This document shows, piece after piece, positions 42,442 through 52,433 of a stretch of 64,000 nt of DNA. Under the pieces are notes generated by a model. It was not told where the DNA came from. It saw only the letters and a list, made by a program, of their open reading frames with translations, and ran no database searches. The first letter of the stretch is position 1, and each line of letters opens with the position of its first letter. The position numbers and the translations under genes are program-made. Source of the stretch: Opitutaceae bacterium (GTDB taxonomy: Bacteria > Verrucomicrobiota > Verrucomicrobiia > Opitutales > Opitutaceae); the NCBI GenBank assembly GCA_018402455.1, contig JAGYIG010000004.1, positions 62,001 through 126,000 on the forward strand. Reading direction: 5' to 3'.

Positions 42442-44457
42442 ATGAAATCTTCCCCCCCCTCCCTTTCCGCGGTGCGCCGACTCTGGCCGTGCCTGTTCCT
42501 ACCTTTCCTGCTCCTCGGCTGCGGCAAAAAGGAAACGGCTACGGCAGCGGTCGATCCCAACGCGCCGAACATGGAGGCGGATCTCGCCGCCACCGTCGCT
42601 GAACAAAGCGACTTTTATCTGCGCAAGGACATCTCTGAGCTCCCCACCAACCTGGTGTGGCAGGACGGCGCCGACTTGCCCGAATTTGCTGATCCCAACG
42701 CCATCAAAGGCGGATCCTTCAACTACTACATCACGGACTTTCCCCGCACGCTGCGCACGTTGGGTCCGGACGCAACGGGCGGCATTCGCGCCTACCTGCT
42801 CGACTACGTGGAGCCCCGCTTCCTCCACCCCCACCCCTCCGTGCCCGGCGGCGTGTTTCCGGGTCTGGCCGAGAGCTGGGCGGAGGACCACGCGAACAAG
42901 ACCATCTACTACAAGATCGACCCCGAGGCCCGTTGGTCCGATGGCACGCCGCTCACCACCGCGGACGTCGAATTCACCTTCTACTTCATGCGTAGCCCGC
43001 ACCTGCGCGCGCCGTGGTATAACGATTTTTACACCAAAAACTTTGTAGCCCTCACCGTCTACGATGACCTGACCTTCGCCCTCACCCACCCGGTGGACAA
43101 ACCTGATCTGGCCAGCCGTTTCGGAGCCTTCGTGCCCTATCCCCGCCACGCCTTTCCGGATTTCGGATCCGACTGGATTGAGCGTTTTCAGTGGCGGGTC
43201 ATGCCCAAACTCGGTCCGTATAACCTGACCGAGGATGACATCAACAAGGGCCGCAGCATCACCCTGCGCCGGGACCAGGACTGGTGGGCGCAGGACAAAC
43301 GGTTCTTCCGCGGTCGCTTCAATCCCAACCGCTATCGCTTCGATGTCATTCGCGATCCGGACAAGGCAGTCGAGGCCTTTGCCCGCGGTGACATCGATAT
43401 GATGCCGCTCAACACCCCCAAGTTCTGGTATGAGAACCTGAACGAGGAGCACCCGGAAGTCGCCTCCGGTCGCATCCAACGTTACAAGTTCTTTAATCAA
43501 GTTCCGCGGCCGGGTTGGGGCTTGTGGATCAATACCGCGATGCCGCGGATGGACGATCGGAACATCCGCCTCGGCCTGCATCACGCCACGAACTTTGAAC
43601 TCGTCTGTAACCTATACTACCGGGGCGATGCCGTCATGTTGGAGACCCGGTCCGACGGCTACAGCTGGCGCGTCCATCCGACCATCACCCACCGCTCCTT
43701 CAACCCGGAGCAGGCCCGAGCCTACTTTGCGAAAGCCGGCTACGACCAACCCGGTCCTGATGGTGTGCTCCAAAACGCGGCGGGCGATCGTCTCTCCTTT
43801 ACCATCACCTCACCCGTCCAATCCCAGCGCGACCTGCTCGTCATCATCAAACAGGAAGCCCTCAAAGCGGGTCTCGAATACAACCTCGAAATCCTCGACA
43901 GCACGACCGGCTTTAAGAAGCTGCAGGAGAAAAATCACGAGATCGGTTACGTCGCCCTTTCGCGGTCCGTCGAGCTCTACCCGCGCTACTGGGAGATGTT
44001 CCACGGCAACAACGCCTACATCGACGCCTATCTTGGACCCGACGACCAACCCGTGGCCAGCTACGCCCTCGGCACGCCCAACCCGAATCCCCAACAAATC
44101 CGGGTTCAGACCAACAACATGACCTCCACGTTCGTCCCCGAGATGGACCGACTCATCGAGGCCTACGTCGCCGCCGAAACGTTGCCGGATATCAAAGCCC
44201 TCGCGGAGCAGATCGAGCAAATCATCTACGACGAAGCGTTTTGGATCAACGGCTGGAAGACCCCGTTTTATCGCGGTGGCTACTGGCGCTACGTGAAGTG
44301 GCCGGAAGGTTTCAACCCGGCCAATAGCCGCAACGCCGAGGAGTTCTTCGTGCATTGGGTCGACAGTGAGGAACGTGACGAAATCGAACGCGCCCGCCGC
44401 ACCGGCGAGACCTATCCGGCCGAACTTCAGATCTTTGATCAGTTCAAGAGCCCGTGA
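42442..44457 (+). CDS. peptide ABC transporter substrate-binding lipoprotein 1 (YejA-like)
   Basis: The ATG at 42442 gives a lipoprotein signal with lipobox LLLGCGKK. The mature part (about 650 residues) is a cluster C extracellular binding protein of the SBP_bac_5 type: YKIDPEARWSDGTPLTTADV, FTFYFMRSPHLRAPWYNDF and NTAMPRMDDRNIRLGLHHAT. It delivers oligopeptides or related solutes to the permeases. It is a close paralogue of the next gene, sharing for instance SPHLRAPWYNDFYT and the QDKRFFRGRFNP segment. The start is 30 bp after the YejE-like stop, and its stop overlaps the following GTG. Confidence 0.88.
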   Translation: MKSSPPSLSAVRRLWPCLFLPFLLLGCGKKETATAAVDPNAPNMEADLAATVAEQSDFYLRKDISELPTNLVWQDGADLPEFADPNAIKGGSFNYYITDFPRTLRTLGPDATGGIRAYLLDYVEPRFLHPHPSVPGGVFPGLAESWAEDHANKTIYYKIDPEARWSDGTPLTTADVEFTFYFMRSPHLRAPWYNDFYTKNFVALTVYDDLTFALTHPVDKPDLASRFGAFVPYPRHAFPDFGSDWIERFQWRVMPKLGPYNLTEDDINKGRSITLRRDQDWWAQDKRFFRGRFNPNRYRFDVIRDPDKAVEAFARGDIDMMPLNTPKFWYENLNEEHPEVASGRIQRYKFFNQVPRPGWGLWINTAMPRMDDRNIRLGLHHATNFELVCNLYYRGDAVMLETRSDGYSWRVHPTITHRSFNPEQARAYFAKAGYDQPGPDGVLQNAAGDRLSFTITSPVQSQRDLLVIIKQEALKAGLEYNLEILDSTTGFKKLQEKNHEIGYVALSRSVELYPRYWEMFHGNNAYIDAYLGPDDQPVASYALGTPNPNPQQIRVQTNNMTSTFVPEMDRLIEAYVAAETLPDIKALAEQIEQIIYDEAFWINGWKTPFYRGGYWRYVKWPEGFNPANSRNAEEFFVHWVDSEERDEIERARRTGETYPAELQIFDQFKSP

Positions 44458-46466
44458 GTCGAACCTCATCCAGTTCGACGCGATCGCGCCATCTCCTCTC
44501 CGGGGTGAGCTGGGCGATCGCGTTGGGTCTGGCCGGTTGTGGGGGATCAAACGAGAACCCCAGCGACCGAGGGCCTCCCGCCATGGAGACCGACCTCGCT
44601 CGCACCGTCGCGGAGCAAGCGGATTTTTATCAACGCAAACCCAGCGGCGAGCTGCCGGCCAACCTCCCTTGGCAGGACGGCTCCGACCTGCCGGAGTTTG
44701 CCGACCTCAACGCCAGCAAGGGCGGTGCCTTCTACACCTTCATCAGTGATTTCCCCCGCACCCTGCGCACCCTGGGACCCGACGCTTCCGGAGGGATTCG
44801 TCCCTACCTGCTTGACTGGGTCGAACCCCAGTGGGTGCACCCGCACCCCAACCACCCCGGCCGCTTTTATCCGGGACTCGCTTCGCGCTGGGCGATCGAC
44901 CACGCCAGCCACACCGCCTACGTCGAGATCGACCCTGCGGCCCGCTGGTCGGACGGAACCCCCGTCACCACTGCCGACGTCGAGTTTACCTTTTACTTCA
45001 TGCGCAGCCCGCATCTGCGCGCGCCTTGGTATAACGACTTTTACACCACCAAGTATACCCGCCTGACCATTTACGACGAACGCACGTTTGCGTTGGAATT
45101 TCCCGCCGACAAACCAGACCTCGAACGGTTTCTCACCCACTCTCCTTATCCCCGGCACGCTTACGGAGATTTCGGACCCGACTGGATCGAACATTTCCAG
45201 TGGCGCACCATGCCCATGCTCGGTCCCTACTCCGTCCGCGAGGAGGACATTAAAAAGGGCCGCAGCATCACCTTGCGGCGGGACCCCAACTGGTGGGCCC
45301 AAGACAAGCGTTTCTTTCGCGGACGCTTCAATCCCGACCGGATTGAGCTCAACGTGATTCGAGACGCCAACAAGGCGGCCGAAAGCTTCAGCCGAGGCGA
45401 CATCGACCTGATGGAGCTGTCTTCGCCGAAGTTCTGGTATGAGACGCTCAACGAAACTCAGCCCGATATCGCCGCCGGCCGCATCGTGCGCTACAAGTTC
45501 TACAATCGCATGCCCCGCCCGGAGTGGGGCCTCTGGATCAATACCGCCCGGTCCGGCCTCGATAACCACGATCTGCGACTCGGCCTGCACCATGCGACCC
45601 ACTTCGAACTCGTCTGCGAACTGTATTTCCGCGGAGACGCTGAAATGATGCACACCCGCTCGGACGGATACCCGTGGCGGGTGCACCCGACGACCACCTT
45701 TCGACCCTTTGATCCGGTCAAGGCCCGGGAGTATTTTGCGGCCGCCGGCTACGCTACCCAAGGGCCCGACGGCGTGCTCCAAAACGACGCGGGCGATCGC
45801 CTGGCCTTCACCATCACCACGTGGGGCGAACCGCGCCGCGATCTGCTCACCATCCTGAAACAGGAGGCGATCAAGGCCGGGGTGGAGTATCAACTCGAGG
45901 TCCTCGACGGAACCACGGCGTTCAAGAAGATGCAGGAGAAGAACCACGAACTCGCCCTGCTCGCCCTCGCGCCGGTCAACGAGCTTTACCCGCGCTACTG
46001 GGAAACCTTCCACGGCTCCAACGCCTACGAGGACGCCTACTTCAACGCCGCCGGGGAACCGGTCACCTCCTACTTCGCCGGCACCCCCAACCCCACCCCC
46101 CAAAAACTCCGGGTCCAGACCAACAACATGACTTCGACCTTCGTCCCCGAACTCGACCGGCTCATCGAGACCTACGATCAGGCCGCGACCATGGCCGAGG
46201 TCAAGGACCTGGCCGCGCAGATCGAGCAGATCATCCATGACGAGGGATTTTGGATCAACGGGTGGGCCCAACCGTTCTACCGCGGAGCGTTCTGGCGCTA
46301 CGTGAAATGGCCCGAGGGCTTCAACGGCGCGGCCACCGATCGGGCGGAGGAGTTGTTTGTCTTCTGGATCGATTCCGAGCAACGAGAGGAGATCGAGCAG
46401 GCCCGCCGCAGGGGCAAAACGTATCCCGCCGACCTCCTCGTCTACGATCAATTCAAGGACCAATGA
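44454..46466 (+). CDS. peptide ABC transporter substrate-binding lipoprotein 2 (YejA-like)
   Basis: A GTG start overlapping the previous stop (GTGA) gives 670 residues with lipobox GLAGCGGS. The protein is collinear with lipoprotein 1 throughout, and both share TTADVEFTFYFMRSPHLRAP and TNNMTSTFVPE. This indicates tandem duplication rather than separate acquisition. Differences cluster in the middle part (for example HTRSDGYPWRVHPTTTFRPF against ETRSDGYSWRVHPTITHRSF), which may change ligand range. Its stop overlaps the ATG of the first ATPase. Confidence 0.87.
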   Translation: MSRTSSSSTRSRHLLSGVSWAIALGLAGCGGSNENPSDRGPPAMETDLARTVAEQADFYQRKPSGELPANLPWQDGSDLPEFADLNASKGGAFYTFISDFPRTLRTLGPDASGGIRPYLLDWVEPQWVHPHPNHPGRFYPGLASRWAIDHASHTAYVEIDPAARWSDGTPVTTADVEFTFYFMRSPHLRAPWYNDFYTTKYTRLTIYDERTFALEFPADKPDLERFLTHSPYPRHAYGDFGPDWIEHFQWRTMPMLGPYSVREEDIKKGRSITLRRDPNWWAQDKRFFRGRFNPDRIELNVIRDANKAAESFSRGDIDLMELSSPKFWYETLNETQPDIAAGRIVRYKFYNRMPRPEWGLWINTARSGLDNHDLRLGLHHATHFELVCELYFRGDAEMMHTRSDGYPWRVHPTTTFRPFDPVKAREYFAAAGYATQGPDGVLQNDAGDRLAFTITTWGEPRRDLLTILKQEAIKAGVEYQLEVLDGTTAFKKMQEKNHELALLALAPVNELYPRYWETFHGSNAYEDAYFNAAGEPVTSYFAGTPNPTPQKLRVQTNNMTSTFVPELDRLIETYDQAATMAEVKDLAAQIEQIIHDEGFWINGWAQPFYRGAFWRYVKWPEGFNGAATDRAEELFVFWIDSEQREEIEQARRRGKTYPADLLVYDQFKDQ

Positions 46467-47470
46467 GCGACTCCTCCCCATCATCTCCCGTCCTCGAGGT
46501 CGAAAACCTCGTCACCACGTTCGACACCGACGCCGGCACCCTGACCGCGGTCGATGGCGTGAGCTTCACCGTCAAAGCCGGGCAAACCGTGGGCATCGTC
46601 GGCGAGTCCGGCTGCGGCAAAAGTGTCACCGCCCTCTCCATCATGCGCCTGCTCCCGCAACCCATGGGACAGATCGCCGGCGGCCAAATCCGACTGCAGG
46701 GCCGGGATCTCGTGGCCCTGCCCATCGACGAGATGCAGCAGATCCGCGGAGGCAAAATCGGGATGATTTTCCAAGAGCCCATGACCGCCCTCAACCCGGT
46801 GCACACCATCGGGCGGCAGCTCAGCGAGGTTTTTCTGCTCCACCTCACCAAGGACCCCAAGGACGCCTGGCAACGCGGAGTGACCATGCTGCAAAAGGTC
46901 GGTATTCCGGCGCCCGAGGAACGGATGCACGAATACCCCCACCAACTCTCCGGCGGGATGCGGCAGCGGGTCGTGATCGCCATGGCCCTCGCCTGTGAAC
47001 CCTCCGTGGTCATCGCCGACGAGCCGACCACCGCCCTCGACGTCACCATTCAGGCGCAGATTCTGGAATTGATGCAGCAACTCCAACGGGACCTCGGACT
47101 CGCCATCGTGCTCATCACCCATGACCTCGGGGTGGTGGCCGAGATGTGCGACGAGGTGGTCGTGATGTATGCCGGTCGCGTGGCCGAGAGTGGTCCCGTC
47201 GAAAGCATTTTCAACCACCCCACCCACCCCTACACCCGGGGACTGCTCGCCTCCATCCCGCGCCTGTCCACCCCGCGCAAGGCCAAGCTGCCCATCATCG
47301 AGGGCATGGTGCCGAGCCTCGCCGACCTGCCGGTGGGCTGTCGTTTCCAAAACCGCTGCCCCCACCGCGATGACCGTTGCGTCGAGCTGCCCCCTCTCGA
47401 GGCAGTCACGCCCGATCACCATTGCGCCTGCCACCGCTGGCGGGAAATCCCCGCCGCCAACGTCACCTAA
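46463..47470 (+). CDS. peptide ABC transporter ATPase, DppD/OppD-like
   Basis: The 335-residue ATPase begins at the ATG overlapping the upstream stop (ATGA). It has Walker A GESGCGKSV, Q-loop FQEPMTALNP, signature HQLSGGMRQRV, Walker B VVIADEPTTALDV and H-loop ITHDLG. The C-terminal oligopeptide-type extension has the cysteine-rich GCRFQNRCPHRDDRC, which can bind an Fe-S cluster in related ATPases. With the next gene it forms the ATPase pair; in E. coli yej both halves are fused in YejF. Confidence 0.9.
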   Translation: MSDSSPSSPVLEVENLVTTFDTDAGTLTAVDGVSFTVKAGQTVGIVGESGCGKSVTALSIMRLLPQPMGQIAGGQIRLQGRDLVALPIDEMQQIRGGKIGMIFQEPMTALNPVHTIGRQLSEVFLLHLTKDPKDAWQRGVTMLQKVGIPAPEERMHEYPHQLSGGMRQRVVIAMALACEPSVVIADEPTTALDVTIQAQILELMQQLQRDLGLAIVLITHDLGVVAEMCDEVVVMYAGRVAESGPVESIFNHPTHPYTRGLLASIPRLSTPRKAKLPIIEGMVPSLADLPVGCRFQNRCPHRDDRCVELPPLEAVTPDHHCACHRWREIPAANVT

Positions 47471-47472
47471 TC

Positions 47473-48477
47473 GTGGATACGCCAACCTCCTCTTCCGCCC
47501 CCCCCGCGCCCTTGCTGGAGCTGCGCGACCTGACCATGCACTTCCCGGTGCGCGAGGGGGTGTTCAATCGCGCCGCCAGATTCTGCAAGGCCGTCGACGG
47601 GGTCACCCTGAACCTCCACGCGGGCGAAACCCTCGGCTTGGTCGGTGAATCCGGCTGTGGCAAATCCACCCTCGGCAAGTGCGTGGTGCGACTCAATCAA
47701 CCCACGGCTGGCGAGATCCTCTTTGAAGGGACCGACTTGGCTCCGCTCAAGCGAGCCGCCCTCAAACCCTACCGCCGTCATTTGCAGATGGTGTTTCAGG
47801 ACCCCGTCGAATCGCTGAATGCCCGCCACACCATCGGCGAGATCCTCGCCGAACCGTTCATCATCCACGGCATCGGCGATCGCGCCGCCCGCGCCGCTTC
47901 GGTGGCGGGATTGTTGGATCGGGTCGGCCTGCCGGCCACCGCCGCCGACCGCTACCCCTTCGAATTTTCCGGCGGCCAACGCCAACGCATCGGCCTGGCC
48001 CGAGCCATCGCGCTCAATCCCCGGGTGCTGGTCTGCGACGAGCCGGTCTCCGCCCTCGATGTCTCCATCCAGAGTCAGGTGCTCAACCTCTTTCTCGAAC
48101 TCCAGCGCGAGATGGGCCTGAGCTACATCTTCATCGCCCACAATCTGGCGGTGGTGAAACACGTCTCTGACCGCATCGCCATCATGTATCTGGGCCGGGT
48201 CGTCGAACTCGCTCCCGCGGACGAGATTTACCACTCCGCCCGACACCCCTATACCCGCGCCCTCATTTCCGCGATTCCGCAGCCCGAGCCTCGCCGCAAG
48301 TCGGGACGCATCGTGATGACGGGCGACGTGCCCTCGCCCATCGATCCGCCCTCCGGCTGTCCGTTCCATCCGCGCTGCCCGCACGCCACCGATCGGTGTA
48401 AGGTCGAAGCGCCGGCCTTGCGCCCCGCCCCCAACGCCCCCGCCGGACACACCGTCTCGTGTCACTACGACCTCTGA
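47473..48477 (+). CDS. peptide ABC transporter ATPase, DppF/OppF-like
   Basis: A GTG start 2 bp after the previous stop gives 334 residues. Motifs are Walker A GESGCGKST, Q-loop FQDPVESLNARHT, signature FSGGQRQRIGLARA, Walker B LVCDEPVSALDVS and H-loop FIAHNLAVV. The end has the OppF-type cysteine motif GCPFHPRCPHATDRC. It completes the six-gene transporter. The TGA at 48475-48477 is followed by a small gene 14 bp downstream. Confidence 0.9.
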   Translation: MDTPTSSSAPPAPLLELRDLTMHFPVREGVFNRAARFCKAVDGVTLNLHAGETLGLVGESGCGKSTLGKCVVRLNQPTAGEILFEGTDLAPLKRAALKPYRRHLQMVFQDPVESLNARHTIGEILAEPFIIHGIGDRAARAASVAGLLDRVGLPATAADRYPFEFSGGQRQRIGLARAIALNPRVLVCDEPVSALDVSIQSQVLNLFLELQREMGLSYIFIAHNLAVVKHVSDRIAIMYLGRVVELAPADEIYHSARHPYTRALISAIPQPEPRRKSGRIVMTGDVPSPIDPPSGCPFHPRCPHATDRCKVEAPALRPAPNAPAGHTVSCHYDL

Positions 48478-48490
48478 ACCCCAGCCACCC

Positions 48491-48664
48491 ATGGGCATCA
48501 AATACCATTTCGAAGTTAAGGACCAAAAACTGGACCGGAGGTTCAAACGGCAGCACGCCGATGCCGCCCCCACCGCCACCACGCCCGGCCAGCGGGCCCC
48601 CAAGAAACTGACCAAAAAGCAGGCCGCTCGTCTGGCGTCCAACCCGCCCGCGTCAGCCGATTAA
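48491..48664 (+). CDS. small basic hypothetical protein
   Basis: The 57-residue frame begins at ATG 48491, 13 bp after the transporter ATPase stop. It is highly basic, with KDQKLDRRFKRQHADA and KKLTKKQAARLASN. I recognise no family. Placement at the end of the operon and normal codon use make it a plausible small gene. Confidence 0.4.
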   Translation: MGIKYHFEVKDQKLDRRFKRQHADAAPTATTPGQRAPKKLTKKQAARLASNPPASAD

Positions 48665-48849
48665 GCGATTTCCCGAAAACCCGGATCCGGGGGCGGGGAG
48701 AGCACCGGACCGATCGGGCGGGCCAGGATGCCGAGGCCGGCCTCGGGGGTTCGAACGTTGAGTCCCTGGGCGGACGGTCCTAGGTTTGGCCCCATGGTTG
48801 CAAATTTCGCCCACCGCCATGACGCCCGCCCGCGGCGAGAGGAGGCGGC

Positions 48850-49124
48850 GTGAACATCGGGATCGCCTTGCTCCTGCTGGCCTACCTCGCGACGTGGGCG
48901 CTGTTGCCGCAGGTGCTGCTCAGCCACAAGCGCCCTCCCTCCATGGTGGCATGGCTTGGCCGACCTGCAGCCCGACGTGCTGTGCCTGCAGGAGGCGAGC
49001 CCGACTTGACTATGTCCTGGCCGACCCCCGGCTGCGGTTGGGCAACTACACCGTGACCGACAACGCCACCGTCGGACGCATCCTGTCCGACCACAAACCC
49101 GTGACGGTCGACCTCATCGGCTGA
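48850..49124 (+). pseudogene. endonuclease/exonuclease/phosphatase-family relic
   Basis: One frame begins at a GTG with a membrane helix (IGIALLLLAYLATWALLPQ). Another contains DLQPDVLCLQEAS, the metal-binding Glu motif near the start of EEP-fold enzymes. A third ends with LDYVLADPRLRLGNYTVTD and ILSDHKPVTVDL, the catalytic SDH motif at the C-terminus. About 150 residues between the two motifs are missing, so an internal deletion plus frameshifts has destroyed the gene. Confidence 0.6.
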
Positions 49125-49224
49125 GACGCGACGAGATGGGGTCAACGCCGATCGCTCGCCGGGCCATCGCGGCACCGCGCCTGATTCCGTTTACTTCCGT
49201 CGACCAGCGGGACTATCCTCACCC

Positions 49225-49563
49225 GTGCCCGACTCGCTTCTCCCGGTGGACCCTGAATTCACGCCCCCGGAATGCCTCACCTGCGGGGCCTGTTGTTTCT
49301 CCGCGGCGGCAAACTATGTGGCCGTGAGTGGAGACGACTACAGTCGGCTGGGCGCGGAATCCGAAGGCTGGATCACCTGGCAGAACAATCGGGCCTTCAT
49401 GCGCATGACCGGTGGCCACTGCGCGGCGCTGGCCGTCCGGACCGGACCGACGGGGCCGCGGTTTTTCTGCTCGATCTACGATCGCCGCCCCCAGACCTGC
49501 CGCGACCTTGCCCGCGGATCCCCCCAATGCCACGCCGACTGGTCCACGAAGGCCCCGACTTGA
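49225..49563 (+). CDS. YkgJ-type cysteine-cluster protein
   Basis: A GTG at 49225 starts 112 residues with CLTCGACC near residue 17, GHCAAL in the middle and FCSIYDRRPQTCRDLARGSP near the end. This is the Cys-rich YkgJ/Fe-S or zinc-cluster arrangement, and the length fits. The biochemical function is not known. It stands alone, in the opposite orientation to the oxidoreductase gene 48 bp downstream. Confidence 0.8.
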   Translation: MPDSLLPVDPEFTPPECLTCGACCFSAAANYVAVSGDDYSRLGAESEGWITWQNNRAFMRMTGGHCAALAVRTGPTGPRFFCSIYDRRPQTCRDLARGSPQCHADWSTKAPT

Positions 49564-49610
49564 CCGATCTTGCCGAGCGGCAACCAGGCGCAGGGCTTCC
49601 CCATCTCGGG

Positions 49611-50963
49611 CTAAACGTTTGCCGGATCCGGACGTTCCCAGCCCGTGCGGTAGGGGCGGGCCAGCCGGGCCGTCGCTTCCGGATCACCCCGCACCACGCG
49701 ATCGACCGGGTCGTAACTTACCGGCCGTCCCAGCTCCAAGGCGACGTTGGCGAGCTGACAACTGGCGCTGGAGATGTGGCCCTCCTCGATGTCCGCGACC
49801 GGCCGCCCCCGGGAGGCCCGCGCCGCCATGAAGTCGCGCGCATGGTTTTCTTCCGCCGCGTCCTGCGGTAGGTAATCCTTACGTAGATCCGCGTTCGCTG
49901 GATCGCCATCCGGCGAGAGGACGTGAAATCTTTCGACGGGGCCACTGCCGGTCGGGGTGAAGGTGTAGTGCAGTTGGGTGACATCGATGGTGCCGGCCGT
50001 GCCGATCAGGCGCACCCCCCAGTTGTCCGACCAGTGGTGCGAGGGACGTGGCGGGGCGCCCCAAGTGCGGTGTTCCCACGTCATGGTCAGGTTGGGATAC
50101 TCGAAGACGCAGTGTTGGTGGTCGGTGGTCGTGGCATCAGAATCCTCCGGGAAACGGATGCCGCCCGTGGAGCTGATTCGCGTCGGCCAACCCAGGCCCA
50201 GCATCCACCGGGCGACGTCGACCTGGTGCACCGCCATGTCCCCCACGATGCCATTGCCGTAGGCTTGGTAACGCCGCCAGCCGCGATCCTCCTTGCGCGC
50301 CTTGAAAGGCAACAGCGGGGCCGGGCCGGTCCATTGATCGTAGTCCAGATGCGCCGGCACCGGCACCACCGCGGAAGAACCCCCGCGCCCCATGCCGATG
50401 AAACAATAGGTTTCGACCGTGCCGATGTCGCCCAAGCGCCCGGACTCGATGAACGCCTCCTTCACCTTGGCATAGATCGGCCAGCTGCGGCGCTGGGTGT
50501 TTACCTGCACCACGGAGCCGTATTTTCGGGCAGCGGCGACGAGGGCTTCACCTTCGAGGACATCGACCCCGATCGGTTTTTCCAAAAACACATCCGCCCC
50601 GGCCTGCATGGCCGCAATGGCCGGCAACGCGTGCCAATGGTCGGGCGTGGCCACGATAACGATGTCCGGCACCGCATCGGCCAGCATCGCGTCATAGTGG
50701 GAAAAGGTGCGAGGCACCTCGGTTTGCAGCCCCGCCACCAAGTCGAGCGACTTGGCGAGGTGCCTGGTATTGACGTCAACCAAAGCGGTCACGCGCGCCC
50801 CGGCATAGCGCACCAAGCTGCTCAGGTTCACGCCCCCATACCAGCCCGAGCCCACCACGCCGACGGTCGGCGACGGCGACGGGGAACGGCCAAACAAACG
50901 GGGGGCGGTGGCGGCGACTGCACCGGCGGTCGCGAGGGTGGAGACAAAGGAGCGACGATTCAT
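49611..50963 (-). CDS. Gfo/Idh/MocA-family oxidoreductase, Tat-exported
   Basis: The ATG at 50963 gives MNRRSFVSTLATAGAVAATA, a twin-arginine signal; an upstream start at 51017 would bury it. The 450-residue protein has Rossmann motif VGVVGSGWYGG, ATPDHWHALPAIAAMQAGAD and EKPIGVDVLEGEALV, followed by the C-terminal sheet domain (FIGMGRGG, DYDQWTGPAPLLPF, MAVHQVDVARWML). This subgroup is abundant in planctomycetes and verrucomicrobia and is thought to act on sugars outside the cytoplasm. It differs clearly from the paralogue at 13565, so it is not a recent duplicate. Confidence 0.87.
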   Translation of the reverse strand: MNRRSFVSTLATAGAVAATAPRLFGRSPSPSPTVGVVGSGWYGGVNLSSLVRYAGARVTALVDVNTRHLAKSLDLVAGLQTEVPRTFSHYDAMLADAVPDIVIVATPDHWHALPAIAAMQAGADVFLEKPIGVDVLEGEALVAAARKYGSVVQVNTQRRSWPIYAKVKEAFIESGRLGDIGTVETYCFIGMGRGGSSAVVPVPAHLDYDQWTGPAPLLPFKARKEDRGWRRYQAYGNGIVGDMAVHQVDVARWMLGLGWPTRISSTGGIRFPEDSDATTTDHQHCVFEYPNLTMTWEHRTWGAPPRPSHHWSDNWGVRLIGTAGTIDVTQLHYTFTPTGSGPVERFHVLSPDGDPANADLRKDYLPQDAAEENHARDFMAARASRGRPVADIEEGHISSASCQLANVALELGRPVSYDPVDRVVRGDPEATARLARPYRTGWERPDPANV

Positions 50964-51219
50964 GGGCAACAAAGGGGTGAACAGGATGCCACCACCCCAC
51001 CGCCTCCCCTGCCTCAAGTCGATCCCGCCTTTCGCCCAAGCCCCGACAGTTTCACCCCCTCCCCCAACCGTTCGCCGTCCCCGAGACGGAATTTTCTACC
51101 CGGCAGCAAACGGAGTTTGGCGGGCGGCGCCACGCTGACGCCTCTCCCCGCGGTTGGTTTCCCCACGGACCTCGCAGCGGCGGGCTTGCGCTGGGCCTCC
51201 GACTGGAAAGGTTGGAGTC

Positions 51220-52422
51220 ATGATTTACCAGCCCCCCGCCCCCCTCCTGGACAAATACGCCGACGTGCTGATCAACTTCGCGTTGAACAGCGGCGAAGGC
51301 GTGAAGCCCGGCGAGGTCGTGCAACTCCGCGTGCCGGAATGCGCCAAACCCCTGCTCGTCGCCCTGCGCCGCGCCGTCCTCCAGGCCGGCGCGCATCCGC
51401 TGGTGTTTTTTACCCCCGATGACTTTACCCGTGAGTTCTTTGAAATCGCCAACGATGACCAGCTCAACTTCTTCGCCGAGCACTACCACCGCGGCACGGT
51501 CGACCAAATCGACCACACCGTCGTCATCATTGCCGAGACCGACAAACAGGAGCTTAACGGCATCCCGACGAAAAAAATCATGGCCGCCCAAAAGGCGTTG
51601 AAACCCTACATGGACTGGCGTCGCGCCAAAGAGAGTGCGGGTAACTACACCTGGACGCTCGCCATGTATGGCACCCCCGCCATGGCCGATGAGGTGGGCC
51701 TGTCCCTCGAAGACTACTGGGGCGAAATCATCAAAGCCTGCTACCTCGACGAGGCCGATCCGGCCGGCAAGTGGCAGGCGCTCTACACCGAGCTCTACGC
51801 CACGCGCGACAAACTCGATGCCCTGCCCATCGAAAAGCTGCACATCGAAGCCGCCGACACCGATCTGTGGGTGAAGCTCGGCCCCGATCGCAAATGGCTG
51901 GGCGGCTCCGGCCGCAACATTCCGAGTTTTGAACTGTTCATCTCGCCCGACTGGCGGGGGACCGAAGGCCGGATCCAATTCACCGAACCGCTCTACCGCT
52001 ACGGCTCCCTCATCAAGGGGGCGTATTTGGAATTCAAGGACGGTCGCGTGACTCACGCCACCGCCACCGCCGGCGAGGAGCTGCTGCGCGAAATGATCGC
52101 CGTCGAGAACGCCGACAAGATCGGGGAGTTTTCCCTCACCGACCGCCGGTTCTCCCGCATCACCAAATTCATGGGCCTGACCCTCTACGACGAGAACGTC
52201 GGGGGCGAGTGGGGGAACACCCACGTCGCCGTGGGCTCCGCCTACCGGGATTCCTTCCCCGGCGATACCGCGGCGGTCGAGGAAGCTCAGTGGGCCGAGA
52301 TGGGCTACAACAACTCCGTCGTGCACACCGACATCGTCGCCACCTCCAACCGCGTGGTCACCGCCCACCTCAACGACGGCAGCACGAAGGTGATCTACCG
52401 CGACGGCGAGTTCCAAGTGTGA
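51220..52422 (+). CDS. M29-family aminopeptidase
   Basis: The ATG at 51220 starts MIYQPPAPLLDKYADVLINF, the usual N-terminus of thermophilic-type M29 metallo-aminopeptidases; in-frame sequence from 51154 upstream looks non-coding. The 400-residue protein contains the metal-binding regions of the family, including FTEPLYRYGSLIKG, RRFSRITKFMGLTLYDENVG, NTHVAVGSAYRDS and NNSVVHTDIV (His/Asp ligands). It has no signal peptide, so cytoplasmic. It probably trims N-terminal residues of peptides, which fits with the nearby peptide importer. Confidence 0.88.
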   Translation: MIYQPPAPLLDKYADVLINFALNSGEGVKPGEVVQLRVPECAKPLLVALRRAVLQAGAHPLVFFTPDDFTREFFEIANDDQLNFFAEHYHRGTVDQIDHTVVIIAETDKQELNGIPTKKIMAAQKALKPYMDWRRAKESAGNYTWTLAMYGTPAMADEVGLSLEDYWGEIIKACYLDEADPAGKWQALYTELYATRDKLDALPIEKLHIEAADTDLWVKLGPDRKWLGGSGRNIPSFELFISPDWRGTEGRIQFTEPLYRYGSLIKGAYLEFKDGRVTHATATAGEELLREMIAVENADKIGEFSLTDRRFSRITKFMGLTLYDENVGGEWGNTHVAVGSAYRDSFPGDTAAVEEAQWAEMGYNNSVVHTDIVATSNRVVTAHLNDGSTKVIYRDGEFQV

Positions 52423-52433
52423 CTGACTGAGTC

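Noticed and set aside
48661-48927. 88-codon minus-strand frame after the transporter operon
   Set aside because: The Pro/Gly-rich sequence has no recognisable domain and overlaps the start of the EEP relic; support is too weak.
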